Shown: positions 44,726 to 55,513 of the stretch, in pieces
Layout: the number at the start of each line of letters is the position of its first letter
Position numbering within the stretch: position 1 is the first letter of the stretch
Assembly (NCBI RefSeq): GCF_004379255.2
Contig: NW_024599375.1
Span: 102,076-166,075, forward strand
Source of the DNA: Salvia splendens
Lineage: Eukaryota > Streptophyta > Magnoliopsida > Lamiales > Lamiaceae
Reading direction: 5' to 3'
Length of the DNA: 64,000 bases
Notes under the pieces: model-generated
The model's input: only the letters and a program-made list of their open reading frames with translations
The model's database searches: none
Told to the model about the DNA's origin: nothing
Translations under genes and position numbers: made by a program

Positions 44726-46994
44726 GCTCGAGTTTTGGTGGAATGGGATCTATAGTCTTTCTTTTTTGTTGAATTGTATTTTACCTTTTGAAAGGGAGTA
44801 TGATGAGGTCCGGGCTTGTGGAACCGGACCGCATACTACTCCTAATTTTCGTGTAGGCACACCACTTTCGGGTGTGGCCACGTTTTGTATTCAACCACTT
44901 TTGAAATATAGGGATGAGGGACCCACGACCCTCCACCGTGAAGGTGTTTGATTTTTTTTTTAAAAAAAAAAAAAAAAAAAAAAGTGTTATAATGTCATGT
45001 TTCTTGCAATAATGGAGCCACTCACTAATCCCGACCCGGATCGGTATTCCAAGGTGCTGGGACTAAATTTCAAAGGTGCAAATACATCTGGTAAGATATG
45101 GGTATTCGCCGAGGAGGGTGCCAACTTCATCGTTGAGGAGGATTCGGACCAAGTCCTACACGGAAGGCTTACTTCGTACCGCATGGCGAATCATACCTCC
45201 ATTTCGGCCATCTACGCTAAATGTAGTAGGTTGGAGCGACACCCTCTGTGGGATAAAATGAGGGAGATATCATTCAGGACGGAAGGAACCCCGTGGCTGA
45301 TTGGAGGGGATTTTAATACGATCCTTGCACACGAAGACAGGGTTGGAAGTGAAACCAACCGGCAAGCAGAGATGATTGATTTTGCCGAAGCAATTGAAGA
45401 TTGCCGGCTTCTGGACCCGGGATTCGATGGTGCGGAATTCACTTGGGCTAAAAATGGCTTGTTTGAGAGGTTGGACAGGCTGCTTGTTAATGAGGCATGG
45501 TCTAATGCGTTTGAGGCAACAAGGGTAACTAATCTCCCAAGGGTTTCCTCGGATCATGGCCCGATTCTTGCAAGGTGTAAGATGCCGAGGCCCCCCTCCG
45601 GGGGCAGCGCCTTTCGCTTCCAGAACATGTGGGTCCGGCATGGAGGCTTCCTGCAGCTTGTGCAAAATATTTGGGCTCAACCAACAGAGGCGAGTGGGCT
45701 ATTGAACCTCCAAACTAAGCTTGCTAGGAGCAAAAAGGCCCTCAAGGCGTGGAACAAGGAGGTTTTTGGCAACATTCACGCCAATCTCAAAGGAATGGAG
45801 GAAGGAATCGCGCAGGCTCAAGCCGACTTTGAGGCTGATCCAACGCCACACAATAGATCCGAGATCAACAAAAGCATTGCCGAGTACATCCTCCTTCTCC
45901 GGATGGAGGAGGACTTCTGGAGGCAAAAGGCGGCTCTACGGTGGCTAGCAGATGGAGATAAGAATACCAGATTCTACCAAAGCTGGGTGAAGCAGAAGAG
46001 AGTTAGACTCCGAATTCACTCTATCAATGTGAATGGCCGGGAGATTGCAGATGAAACTGAGATACGGCACTCGGTGGTCGAATTCTTTCGGAGCCTTCTC
46101 GCCCCGGACACCCTGGACCTTGGGGACCCGGACCTTGATCTTATCCAACAACTCCCCCCCTCAACGGATCTTGAGGAGCTACACTACCCACCGAACTCCG
46201 AGGAGGTGAAGAAAGCGGTTTTTGACATCTCCGGGGACAGTGCTCCAGGCCCGGATGGCTTCTCGGCTGTCTTCTACCAAACATGTTGGTGAATTCTTGG
46301 AACGGATGTGGTGGAAGCCATAAAACAGGTCTTTCTTGGGGCCTACCTCCCTCGGAGCGTCACGGCCACAAACATTGTCCTTATCCCGAAGAAGGCCTCG
46401 CCCGAGACATGGGCCGATTTTCGCCCCATAAGCCTATGCAACGTCCTCAACAAGATTATTACAAAAGTTCTAACCGCACGCCTTGCGCCTTTTTTGCCAC
46501 AGGTTATCTCCCCGAACCAGAGTGGATTCGTGAAGGGGCGGCTCCTACATGACAACGCCCTCCTCGCCCAAGAGATGTTCCACGAATTAGCAAGGTGCTC
46601 CCCTGCACCGAATGTGGCCATTAAGATCGACATGGCCAAGGCGTATGATAGAGTGCAATGGAGCTTCTTGATCAAGGTGCTTCGGCGCATGGGCTTCTCG
46701 GATGGGTGGATCGCCCTGATTGAAAGGTGCATTGGCTCCTGTTGGTTCTCGGTCCTTATTAACGGTGTCCCAGCTGAATTCTTCAAATCTACTCGGGGGC
46801 TCAGACAAGGAGACCCCATATCCCCGGCGCTGTTTGTGATTGCCGCAGAGTATCTCTCCAGGGCCCTCGATAAGCTCATCCTTGGAAAAAAAGAGATGAC
46901 CTTCAAAGCGGCCAGGAGGTGCATGGAAATCAGCCACTTAGCATATGCCGATGACATTATAATCTTCACTCAAGCAGCTGCAACCCCATTGCGT
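44468..46994 (+). repeat. Tandem array partial unit 3
   Basis: Third occurrence of the unit start. It matches units 1 and 2 until CCATTGCGT at 46994. There units 1 and 2 switch to LINE E, while this copy continues as LINE A. Confidence 0.95.
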
Positions 46995-49064
46995 CGGCTT
47001 AGAGAGTGCCTTGACGGATATGAGGGAGTCTCCGGGCAGCAGATCAATCTTGCAAAAAGCAATTTCTATATTGCTGAAGCGCACGAGCAATGGGCACATG
47101 AAATCCAAAACGAAGGAGGCTTTGCTCGGGGGTCCTTCCCATTCCTCTATTTGGGGGTCCCTATATACCGTGGAGCCAAGAAAACCGAAATGTTCATGTT
47201 TGTCCGAGAGAAGATCGCTAGAAGGATTTCCGGATGGGCACATCGTCATCTATCTTTTGGAGGAAGGCTAACTCTCATTAAGAGCACTCTTGAGGCAGTT
47301 CCTATCCACATCTTCCAAGCCATTGAGCCCACGGCCGGAACCCTTAAGCTACTTGATCAGCAATTGGCTCGCTTCTTTTGGGGCTCGACGACTGAGAAAA
47401 AACGGACACATTGGATCAGCTGGGACCAAATGTGCCTCCCCACCAAGGAGGGAGGGCTCGGGATCCGAAAGTTCACAGAAGTTCTAAGAGCATTCAACAT
47501 TAAACTCTGGTGGCGGTTCAGACAATAGAACTCTTTATGGGCCCGGTACATGATGAGAAAGTATTGCGCCAATTCATCGCCACTTTCGCTAAGGATCACG
47601 GGAAGGAATAGCCCGACGTGGAGGAGGCTGGCCAAAGCTTGGGCCCACGCTCAACCGCACATTCGCTGGATTGTTGGTCAAGGTAAGATCTACTTCTGGG
47701 ATGATATATGGCTTGGCAACGACCCTCTTAGGGGGCTATGTTTCGACGAGAGGGGCAGCCCTACAACGACTGTCTCGGAGTTTATCACGGATGGTGAGTG
47801 GGACGCTCCAAAACTCCAAGTTCTCCATGACCAGGCGGGCCTTCCCCAACAGATCATTGATCAAATTCGCAAAACCCCGATACTTCCCGGGGAGCCGGAC
47901 ATCCCACGATGGACGCTGACAAGGCGAGGAGATTTCTCGCTAGCCTCGACTTGGGAGACGGTCCGGTCGCCTCAACCCATCATCCAAGGGCTCGAGGAGA
48001 TTTGCACGGCTGGCCTCACAACTACCATCGCTATCTTCAATTGGAGGCTCATATCCAACCGCATCCCTGTTGACGCAAAGCTGCAATGGCGCAAGATTGA
48101 ACTCGCATCCAAATGCCAATGCTGCCCACACAGGCCTAGTACCGAGTCTCTCCAACACCTCTTCATTCAAGGAGTAGGTGCAACGAGAGTGTGGAGGGAA
48201 TTCGACGGGTGGTTCGAAGGCTCGGCCCCCACTCTCGTGGTCAATGACACGATCCCAACAAGAATTGAGGTATGGGCGAGAAGATTGCTGCAGCCGGGAA
48301 GGAAGCACCTCAGCCGAGCCATGCCGTACCTTATCTTCTGGTTCCTCTGGGCAGAGAGAAATAGGAGCCGCCATCATGATGTTCAATTCAAACCGAGCAA
48401 TGTGATTTGGCAAATCCTCACTTTCGTCTGGAACAGCATGGCTAATGGCAGGCTCAAGCCAAAGCATTGGAGAGGGGTTAGGCTCGGAGTTAGTATCCCA
48501 AGCCATGCCGAACCGCAACGGCCACCGCGACTCGCTATGATGGTTAAGTGGGAACCACCGGATCAGGCCTGGATCAAACTTAATACGGACGGGTCCTTTA
48601 AAGAAGCAACAGGAAAAGCCGGGGGAGGCGGCCTCATTCGAGACCACTTGGGGAAGGTGCTAGTCGCCTATGCGCTCCCTCTCGAAGCACACTCACCACT
48701 CGAAGCCGAACTACTCGCCATGCACCACGGCTTGAAGTTGGCCTCGGAGCTTGAGAAACCAATTTGGCTCGAATCGGACGCCGAGCAAGCTCTCAATCTC
48801 ATTAAAGGGCCAAGTTGGGGGCCTGCTCATACTCGCCAAGCCATGGCCCACATGACCTTACACAAGCGCCAACTCACTCTCCGAACAACCTTCATCCACC
48901 GTGAAGGCAATAAGGCGGCTGACTTACTTGCGAAGATTGGTGTCGATCTGAGCCACAGTCGAGTTTTGAAGGCCCAAGACTTACCGAGAGCCGTCCAAGA
49001 TGTCATTCGAATGGAACAAATGGGGATCCCGAACTTCCGGGTCCGTGCCGAGGAAGATGCTTAG
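44984..49064 (+). pseudogene. LINE A ORF2 (two in-frame stops)
   Basis: One reading frame carries the endonuclease (IMEPL, GGDFN, SDH), RT (KIDMAKAYD, RQGDPISP, YADD near 46945), zf-RVT (CQCC near 48115) and RNase H (NTDGSF, EAELLA, ESDAEQ, KAADLL). It is interrupted only by TGA at 46290-46292 and TAG at 47526-47528. The TGA is shared by all copies. The TAG lies where LINE 1 and LINE B read REQNSLW. The first 25 codons lie before LINE B copy 2. No frameshift is seen, so decay is limited. Confidence 0.92.
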
Positions 49065-49298
49065 GAGGACACCATAGAGTAGGCGGGTGTCGAGCCATTT
49101 GTGACACGACCCCTACTTACTCTTGTGGTGCTTTGGCCTTTTGATTGTTCTTGCTTTGGTTGTAATAGTTAGTTGTAATAGCCGCATGTAACCCTAAGCC
49201 TCAAGCTAGGCTAATTGTAACCGAGAAATATTTTGCTATATAGGGATGAGGGACCCACGAACCCTCCACCGTTAAGGTGTTTGAAAAAAAAAAAAAAA
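49065..49298 (+). other. LINE A 3' UTR, hairpin and poly(A)
   Basis: Noncoding tail with the family block TATAGGGATGAGGGACCC and the CACC-N5-GGTG hairpin at 49267-49279, then the A-run. Confidence 0.8.
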
Positions 49299-49709
49299 CA
49301 TTCAAGTTCGTCCAGTTAAAATTCCACACCAAAAGCACGTCATTTGGTCAGTCAAAACAATAATGTAAATCTCTGGTCGGAACATAAAAACTCTGGTAGC
49401 ACTGTGCAGTTCCATTGAAAAATTTACCAAAAATTCATCCGATATCCAATGAGACTAAAATTTTCACACAACACAGAAGACACTTCTGGGCGAGAATACA
49501 AGTTTCTAGCAGAATTGCGCAGTCGGCTTCAAAACTTTATTAAAAATTCATCTTTTGTCAAGAGGGGCTGAAATTTACACACAACACAGAAAACACCTTG
49601 AAGTTTACTCAGTTAAAAATTCACACCAAAATAAGATCGTTTGGTCAGTCAAATACACGTCGGAATCCACTGTCCGAACACCACAGTTTTCAGGTATCAC
49701 AATTTCGAA
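49299..49709 (+). repeat. Long (~0.4 kb) target duplication, right side of LINE A
   Basis: 411 bp starting CATTCAAGTTCG directly after the poly(A). It matches the 404 bp before the LINE A 5' end (34700-35103 and 19838-20241). It contains a 10-bp stretch absent from the left copies. Confidence 0.85.
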
Positions 49710-50488
49710 ATTAGGGTTTCTTCCTCATTCATCCAAACACAAATTTTCATGCTCCCCACACACAAACATGCTTCAAAAGGTTTTCACAATCATGTTCTCA
49801 TATAATCACACATCATTCATCAATGAATCATTCAAACTTCACAAATATTCATTGAAAATCGCATATTCACAAATCTTCTCATACAAAACACAAATTCCCA
49901 CCGATTAATTATGCGATCTATGATTCCTACACTCACTATATGCATGAGGGAATCAAGAACAAGGATTCAATGGAAAAGATGAGATAGAGAATTCAAATAT
50001 ACCTTTCTTTTTCAAAAACAATCGGTAGGAAAGATAATTGATGCGATTCTTCGATGAATCTTGAATTTCCAACTCCAAATTGATGCAAGAACAAAGGATT
50101 GGTGAAGAATTGGTGGAGAATGAGAGGAAGAGAGGAAAAAACGTGTGGGAGAGAGTAGAGGAAGAGAAAAAGGCGTTGAAATAATGGGGCTAGGGTTTGG
50201 GTTTCTCCCTTTTTTATATTCTAGGATTAATTCCCCACTTAAATAAACAAAAATAAAAAAATAAAACAAATTGTGGAGTGAAAATAGGGAAAAGGGACGT
50301 GCACTAGGGGAGTATTTTAAAAAAATATATTTAAATCCTCAATTAAATAGGAATAGGATTTAAATTGGTAATTTCTTGTAGGAAAAGACTCCCACAAAAT
50401 AGGTAACAAATAAATTAATCCCACAAGTAATTGAAAGGCATAAGGGCGAAAATTATGTAGAATAGCATAGGGATAATTTGGACACAAA
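49299..50488 (+). repeat. Gypsy-type LTR, continuation
   Basis: After the duplicated 0.4 kb the sequence continues as noncoding, AT-rich DNA to about 50488. It includes an AGGGTTT motif and a TATA-like stretch (TTTTTTATATTC, about 50209-50220). It is read as the rest of the LTR that starts at 18508 and 33370. The right end is lost where LINE F sequence begins, so no terminal CA can be assigned. Confidence 0.45.
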
Positions 50489-51036
50489 ACTGACGTGTGT
50501 TGCACGGTAGGCAAGACGGAAAGGCCGATCAAGAAAAACTACAACACCATTCCTCCCAAGCAACCGCAATTCGAGAACGGAAAACAAGGGGCACAAGATA
50601 TCTCAAAACCCTTGTTGAATGGAAGGGAATGGAGAGCTCAAAGAAGAGGAAAAAATTCGGGGGAGCAACACAACAATAGCTCGAGGGTAAGCGAGGCCGT
50701 GGAAGCCGAACGGATGGGGCCGGACATTCTAGGCAACCTCCATGAACCTTTCGACCCGGAGGAGGGTGATCAACTTGAGAAAGGAGGAAAACAAGGCTGG
50801 ACACCCTCCAAGCAACGGACGGGATTCCTCCCTTTCCACTATCCCCGGAGGGATGTTTCTCCTAGTGTGGCTGGCAAGGGTACGCATGGGCGTAGTGGGT
50901 CAGCTGGCCAGGTAATTCAAGGTTCGGGGGGCTCGGCCCGACCGTCCTCGATGATATCAAGAGCATTGAGGTCGAGCGGCAGCCGAACATCGACGCCGAA
51001 GGCTCCACCATGCTAATCACGTAGGGCGAGTCAAGC

Positions 51037-51053
51037 CACGCCCCGTAAGACCT
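51037..51053 (+). repeat. SINE target site duplication, first
   Basis: CACGCCCCGTAAGACCT, repeated at 51191-51207 and, with one change, at 51344-51360. LINE 0 has the empty site (CACGCCCCGCAAGACC near 11395). Confidence 0.88.
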
Positions 51054-51190
51054 TTTTTTTTATTAGGAAATTGCAAATAAACTCCTATACTATAGATAGG
51101 AGGAAATTACAACTGATCTCAAGAGGGCTCGAACTCGGCACCTCATACAATAATGTGTAAGCTTCTTCCCGCTAGGACAAAGGCTCTGGA
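51054..51190 (-). mobile_element. tRNA-type SINE copy 1
   Basis: A 137-bp insert flanked by 17-bp TSDs. On the minus strand it ends in an A-run (T-run on plus at the left). It carries GAGTTCGAGCC, close to the RNA polymerase III B box GGTTCGANNCC, and a weak A-box-like TAGCGGG. A CTCCTA-N9-TAGGAG hairpin lies near the 3' end. It has no coding capacity. The family is not identified. Confidence 0.7.
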
Positions 51191-51207
51191 CACGCCCCGT
51201 AAGACCT
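51191..51207 (+). repeat. SINE target site duplication, shared middle
   Basis: Identical to 51037-51053. It lies between the two SINE copies and so serves both. Confidence 0.88.
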
Positions 51208-51343
51208 TTTTTTTATTAGTAAATTGCAAATAAACTCCTATACTATAGATAGGAGGAAATTACAACTGATCTCAAGACGGCTCGAACTCGGCACCTCATA
51301 CAATAATGTGTAAGCTTCTTCCCGCTAGGACAAAGGCTCTGGA
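51208..51343 (-). mobile_element. tRNA-type SINE copy 2
   Basis: A 136-bp copy almost identical to copy 1, with a few differences (for example AGTAAATT versus AGGAAATT). The arrangement TSD-SINE-TSD-SINE-TSD suggests tandem duplication by recombination between TSDs, or two insertions at one site. Confidence 0.7.
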
Positions 51344-51360
51344 CACGCCCCGCAAGACCT
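51344..51360 (+). repeat. SINE target site duplication, third
   Basis: CACGCCCCGCAAGACCT; it has C where the other two copies have T, as in the LINE 0 empty site. Confidence 0.85.
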
Positions 51361-51424
51361 TCAATGCACCAAAATTCAAGGGGGGCCTTCACACCCCGCC
51401 GGGTAAGAACCTCCATTGTTAATT

Positions 51425-52277
51425 ATGTTATTTAATCTCATGTTTTGGAACGTTAGGGGGATCGCGAATGCGCCCACCCAAAATGTTTTAAAAAGATTAA
51501 TTAAGACTCATAATGTCAATTTTCTTGCAATAATGGAGCCGCTCACGACGCCAAACCCGGAGAAGTTCTCCAAGACCTTGGGAAGATATGGGTATTTGTT
51601 GAAGAGGGCGCAAGCTTTAGTGCCGAGTGCGACACGGAGTAGGTCCTTCACGATCGTGTTGAGTCCCCTCGCCTCGCGGGTCACATATGTATTTGGCAGT
51701 CTATGCAAAGTGCACAAGGGGTGAGAGGGTACTTTTGTGGGACAAAATGAGGGAAATTTCAATGGCTACCATAGATACTCCTTGGATGATTGGGGGAGAC
51801 TTCAACACCATTCTCTCGACATGTGATAGGGTGGGAAGTAACACTAACCGACAAGCCGATATGGTGGATTTTGAGGAAGCTATTGAAGACTGCAGAGTTC
51901 TGGACCCGGGCTTTGATGGCTCGGACTTCACATGGGCCAAGAATGGCCTTTTTGAGAGGCTAAATAGAATTCTCGTGAATGAACCATGGGCACAGTTCTT
52001 TGAAGCGACTAGGGTGACTAATTTGCCACGGCTGTCTTCGGATAACGACCCTGTTCTGGCCCGGTGTAGAACCCCACGCACCCAATTCGGGGGTAGCCCG
52101 TTCCGCTTCCAAAACATGTGGATTAGGCATGATAGTTTCGCGGACCTGGTTCGGGGAGACTGGAGCCAACCAACAGGGGCCGAGGGATTACTTAATTTAC
52201 AGATCAAACTTGCACGAATAAAGAAAACCCTTAAGGAGTGGAATAAGGTAGTTTTCGGGAACATCCACGACAACCTT
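51425..52277 (+). pseudogene. LINE F ORF2 endonuclease fragment
   Basis: The ATG at 51425 starts the endonuclease (FWNVRGIANAPT). A deletion of roughly 30 bases after KTLG near 51582 and smaller lesions to 51690 shift the frame. The frame then runs through GGDFN (about 51795), TWAKNGLFERL and the SD motif (His replaced by Asn, SDN near 52040) to 52277. RT and RNase H are absent. Loss of the catalytic His confirms decay. Confidence 0.85.
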
Positions 52278-52436
52278 AGATTGGAGACATTATTGATAAT
52301 TATGACATGCGTTGTTGGGTGGAATTGGGGTTGGTTGGCATTCCTTGTAGTTTACCTGCAAGGATTCTTCTTCTTCTCCACAAGATCAGAGTCAAATCTT
52401 TTTTGATTGGAAGATAGAGGAAATAGGGGCGCACTT
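52278..52436. other. Unassigned 159 bp
   Basis: Lies between the LINE F break and the G-like fragment. There is no LINE homology that I recognise, no clear ORF and no terminal repeats. It may be filler DNA or the edge of another element. Confidence 0.4.
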
Positions 52437-52857
52437 GCCTTCCAACTGGTGTCATTCGATCGGGATGACTCTAGTGCGAACGAGCCGAGCTCTTGCTCAA
52501 TGAATGTCTCATGTGGGCTCCCCAACCGGGAGAAGGAAGGCTTCATCGAGGAACTTGATCCGGGAGGGATCGTTCATCGTGGGGGTATCCCTATTGTGGG
52601 CCTCAATTAAGTGACGGATCTTGGATTTTGTGATGTGAAGGTTACACCAGGTTAATTGTAATAGAATAGTGAAGAGCACATTGATGACCACTCTAGTTGG
52701 TAGGGAGGCCCTCGTTGTACTCTAATTGGTTTTGGCGAGCCGTCACTTTTGGGCGGCTCGGTGTTCCTAGTTTTTCGTTGCAATTGTCCTTAGTAATGCA
52801 CAGGTGTGGGTCCGCCTTAACCCTCCACCCTCGTGGTGCTATTGATTTAAAAAAAAA
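52437..52857 (+). mobile_element. LINE G-like 3' fragment (G')
   Basis: Encodes the last 55 or so residues of the G-type ORF1 (MNVSCGL, GFIEELDPGG, stop at about 52610). It continues with a G-type 3' UTR, hairpin CACC-CTCGT-GGTG (52826-52838) and a short A-run. It is a second member of the ORF1-only family, 5' truncated, and shows that the C-terminus and tail are conserved as a unit. Confidence 0.8.
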
Positions 52858-52894
52858 TGTAAAAGTTGCTTTTGGCGAGGTTGATCTGTTGCCC
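52858..52894 (-). pseudogene. LINE H ORF2 sliver
   Basis: The minus strand encodes QQINLAKSNFY, the LINE RT segment after YADD. It is the part of LINE H left of the LINE G insertion and includes the left G target duplication. Confidence 0.75.
52877..52894 (+). repeat. LINE G target site duplication, left
   Basis: GAGGTTGATCTGTTGCCC, found again at 55552-55569 after the LINE G poly(A). A perfect 18-bp match. Confidence 0.93.
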
Positions 52895-53036
52895 CGTTGG
52901 ACACATAAGCTGCACCGCTAGTGAGAGAAGCTCCCACATCTCTCTAGAAAGTCTTGCCCCAACCATCTCACGTCCAACGCCGACGGTCTCCCTCACCTTT
53001 GGGTGAGGTGGATATGCGGCCGGCCTAACGTCGGTC

Positions 53037-55287
53037 ATGGTCCAGCCCGGAACGGACTCACCGGGGAAGGAGGTCAAGGGCACGAGTCCCTCTCCCTCGC
53101 CGAAATGGGTTTTCCGACCAACTAATGCGAAACGGAATATGAAAAAGTCAGCCACTCCCCACCCCATTAAAAACGGTGGTAATACAAAACGCAGCGCTTG
53201 TGTGCCGTTGACGGAGACCGGAAGGGTGAGGAAGAAGATTGTCTTTGAGTTCGATGAGCTTATTTCCGGAACTAATGGTGGAGGTAGCGCCATTGCCGGA
53301 AAAGACGGTTGGAGCTCCCTGCCCGGGGAGAGAGAGAAGCGCCGGTGGAAGAGAAAGGCACGACCTGACCATTTTGAAGCCAGCACCGGAGCGTTTGAGG
53401 TGGTGCCGGGAGTTCTCCCATTACTCGCGGGGGAGCTCCGTTTCTCCATGGGACAAAAGGACGGCTCGGCCAGGCACCAGCCGGAAGTCGTGACCGGAAC
53501 TCGGCAGGAGGGTGCATTACCGGAGGTGAATGAGGCCGTTGCACAAGGGGTACTCCGGTCAACGCGCGTGGAGGCGGCTGCAAGTGCAGCTGTCTTGGAC
53601 GAGGACACATCCTCGGAAAGGTATGGTGCCAACATGCTTTTTGACCCACCCACTCTTGCTGCACCATTTCCGGAAAAGGATAGGCATGTACTAGCTAGTG
53701 AGACATGTGACTCCCTTATGGGTCAAAGCCTCTTGCAATTCAAATCTGGTGATGGTACAAATTTCAAGGCCGAGGATAACAATGGAGGGGGGTGAGGACG
53801 GGCTCAACGGGAAGCCGTCGGCGCCGGATAACCCGTCGGACCCGCCGGACAAGCTGCTGGACCAGGACAGGGACCAGCCGGAAATCCTACCCAAGCACTC
53901 GGCGTCTGAGGTAGGCATCGACGTGGCCTCCCCCGTTGGGAGTCTGCCGACGTTGGGTCACTCGCTGGAATTCATCACGGACAAGGCCGCTCAAGCCGAG
54001 ACCCAACCTGTTGAGCCAGATCTAGATGAAAAGCCCGCGAACACGGGTGCCGGGCTGGATAGTGGAGGACCACCGAAATCCGACGCGGTGAACCTTGATG
54101 CTGATCACGACACGGAGATGGGGACATTCGGATGGTGTGAAGGGATCCCTTCGCTTACATTCTCAAACGAGGAAACAAAGTGCTTGGTGGACAAGGTAGG
54201 GCACGCCATTATCGGAAAGTTCTCCCACACCCTCCCAACACCACAACAAATCCAAAAATCCCTTTCCAACATCAACTTCGTCGATGGATTCAAATGGAAG
54301 TTCATTAACGCCAAGCACATCCTAATCCAATTCCGTGATGTACGAGATTACGGCCGGATGCTCAATGGTCCCAATGGAGCGCCGGTTTGGTTTGTCGAGC
54401 ATCACCCAATGCGGGTGTTCAAATGGACTCCGGAGTTCGACACATTTTTTGAGACACCTATTGCCGCCGTTTGGTGTAAGGTGGTGGGACTCCCGATCCA
54501 TCTCTATGACCAAGTAGCCCTCATTGCGATTGGCAAGTTGTTGGGGAAGCCAATCCAAGTGGACCATGCGACCTTCAACCAAACCCGACTCACCTTTGCC
54601 CGGATGTGTATTGAGATTGATATCTCGACGCCTCCACCGGTGGAGATCATTCTCAACATCCTAGGCAAAGACACTAGGTACAAGGTGGTATGGGATCGGA
54701 TTCCCCTATTTTGTGCGGAATGTAAGCATGTTGGGCACGTCAAGGAAACATGCCTTATCCTAGGGAGGAGAAAGGAGCAGGCCACCACGGATCCCACCCG
54801 ACCACCACAACCCCGCCGACCCCACTCTGCGTCAAATCCCATCCGCCGGGAATGGAGGCTGAAAACTAACGTGCATGGCACCCACAACCCGGAGCCGGGC
54901 CAAGGGTCTATGCCAAAGGGGGAGACCGAGCCGGGGACACACAAAGAGAAGAGCGGTGCGGAAGCGGCTCCTAGCTTGAAAGCAACACCGAGGGTGCAAG
55001 CCCAGGTAGATGACGATGGTTTCCAAGTGGTGTCTAGGAAGAAGAAAGGAAAGGTCCACGAGGGTGATGGGTACATCAGAGCTCTCCACAATGATAAGTT
55101 GCATCTTAAGGAGAACGTAGCAACGGTTACTTTTGGGGCCGACGACTCGGGTGCAACTGAGCCGGGCATTGGCTCAATGAGTGTATCATGTGGGTTCCTA
55201 AGCCGGGAAATGGAGGGCTTCATCGAGGACCTCGATCCGGGAGGGGTTGTCACATGTGGGGGCACCCCTATCGCGGGCCTCAACTAG
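53037..55287 (+). pseudogene. LINE G ORF1 (DUF4283 + CCHC), one frameshift
   Basis: The frame from ATG 53037 runs to 53795. A second frame continues from before 53790 to the stop at 55285-55287, so a single shift lies near 53787-53792, in a run of six G. Without it the product would be about 750 residues. The second part has the DUF4283-type domain (GHAIIGKFSH, WKFINAKHI, AAVWCKVVGLPIHL) at about 54140-54700 and a knuckle CAECKHVGHVKETC (54712-54753). The C-terminus (GFIEDLDPGG, ending AGLN) differs from LINE 1, A and B. It probably binds LINE RNA. The shift may be a sequencing error. Confidence 0.85.
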
Positions 55288-55513
55288 GTAACGGACTTAA
55301 GTTTTTGACGATGCGATGGCTGCATCATTATAATTGTAATAGGGATGCTAAGAGTATTTAGATGACTACCCTAGTTTATTGGGAGGCCCTCGTTGTACTC
55401 TAATTGGTCGTGGTGAGCCGTCACTTTTGGGCGGCTCAATGGTTGTTTGTTTTGGCTGCAATTGCTGTTGGTAATGCACAGGTGTGGGTCCGCCTTAACC
55501 CTCCACCCTCGGG

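Larger units (their letters stand above)
37667..44983 (+). mobile_element. LINE B copy 2, near full-length, nested in LINE A
   Basis: 7.3 kb, with the 5' hairpin at 37667-37696, intact ORF1, ORF2 with early nonsense and two frameshifts, 3' UTR hairpin, then T10 and A22. The tail differs from the T12/A18 of copy 1, the kind of change expected of homopolymers after duplication. Confidence 0.9.
44984..49298 (+). mobile_element. LINE A 3' part, undeleted
   Basis: Continues LINE A after LINE B copy 2 through the end of ORF2 (stop 49062-49064), a 3' UTR, hairpin CACC-GTTAA-GGTG (49267-49279) and about 15 A. It is followed directly by the second copy of the 0.4-kb target duplication. Confidence 0.92.
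50489..51422 (+). pseudogene. LINE F ORF1 3' fragment
   Basis: Encodes the hydrophilic C-terminal tail of ORF1 (KPLLNGREWRAQRRG). About 95 bases relative to LINE 0 are missing near 50950, which shifts the frame. A TAG lies at about 51022. The SINE pair interrupts it before its final codons. The ORF1 stop is again two bases before the ORF2 ATG at 51425. Confidence 0.82.
50489..52277 (+). mobile_element. LINE F fragment (LINE 0 subfamily)
   Basis: Begins in the CCHC knuckle of ORF1 and ends in ORF2 after FGNIHDNL. It is truncated at both ends and very close to LINE 0 at 10750-12330. A pair of SINE insertions splits it at 51054-51343. Its left junction with the LTR shows similar short sequence on both sides (GACA-AAA). 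Confidence 0.88.

Noticed and set aside
14745..46994. CRISPR, phage or bacterial plasmid array suggested by the long direct repeats
   Set aside because: The repeat unit is 14.9 kb of plant retroelements. There are no short spaced repeats, no prokaryotic genes and no operon structure.
50200..50300. Host gene start suggested by AGGGTTT and TATA-like motifs
   Set aside because: No coding region follows; LINE F debris begins at 50489. The motifs fit the promoter part of an LTR.
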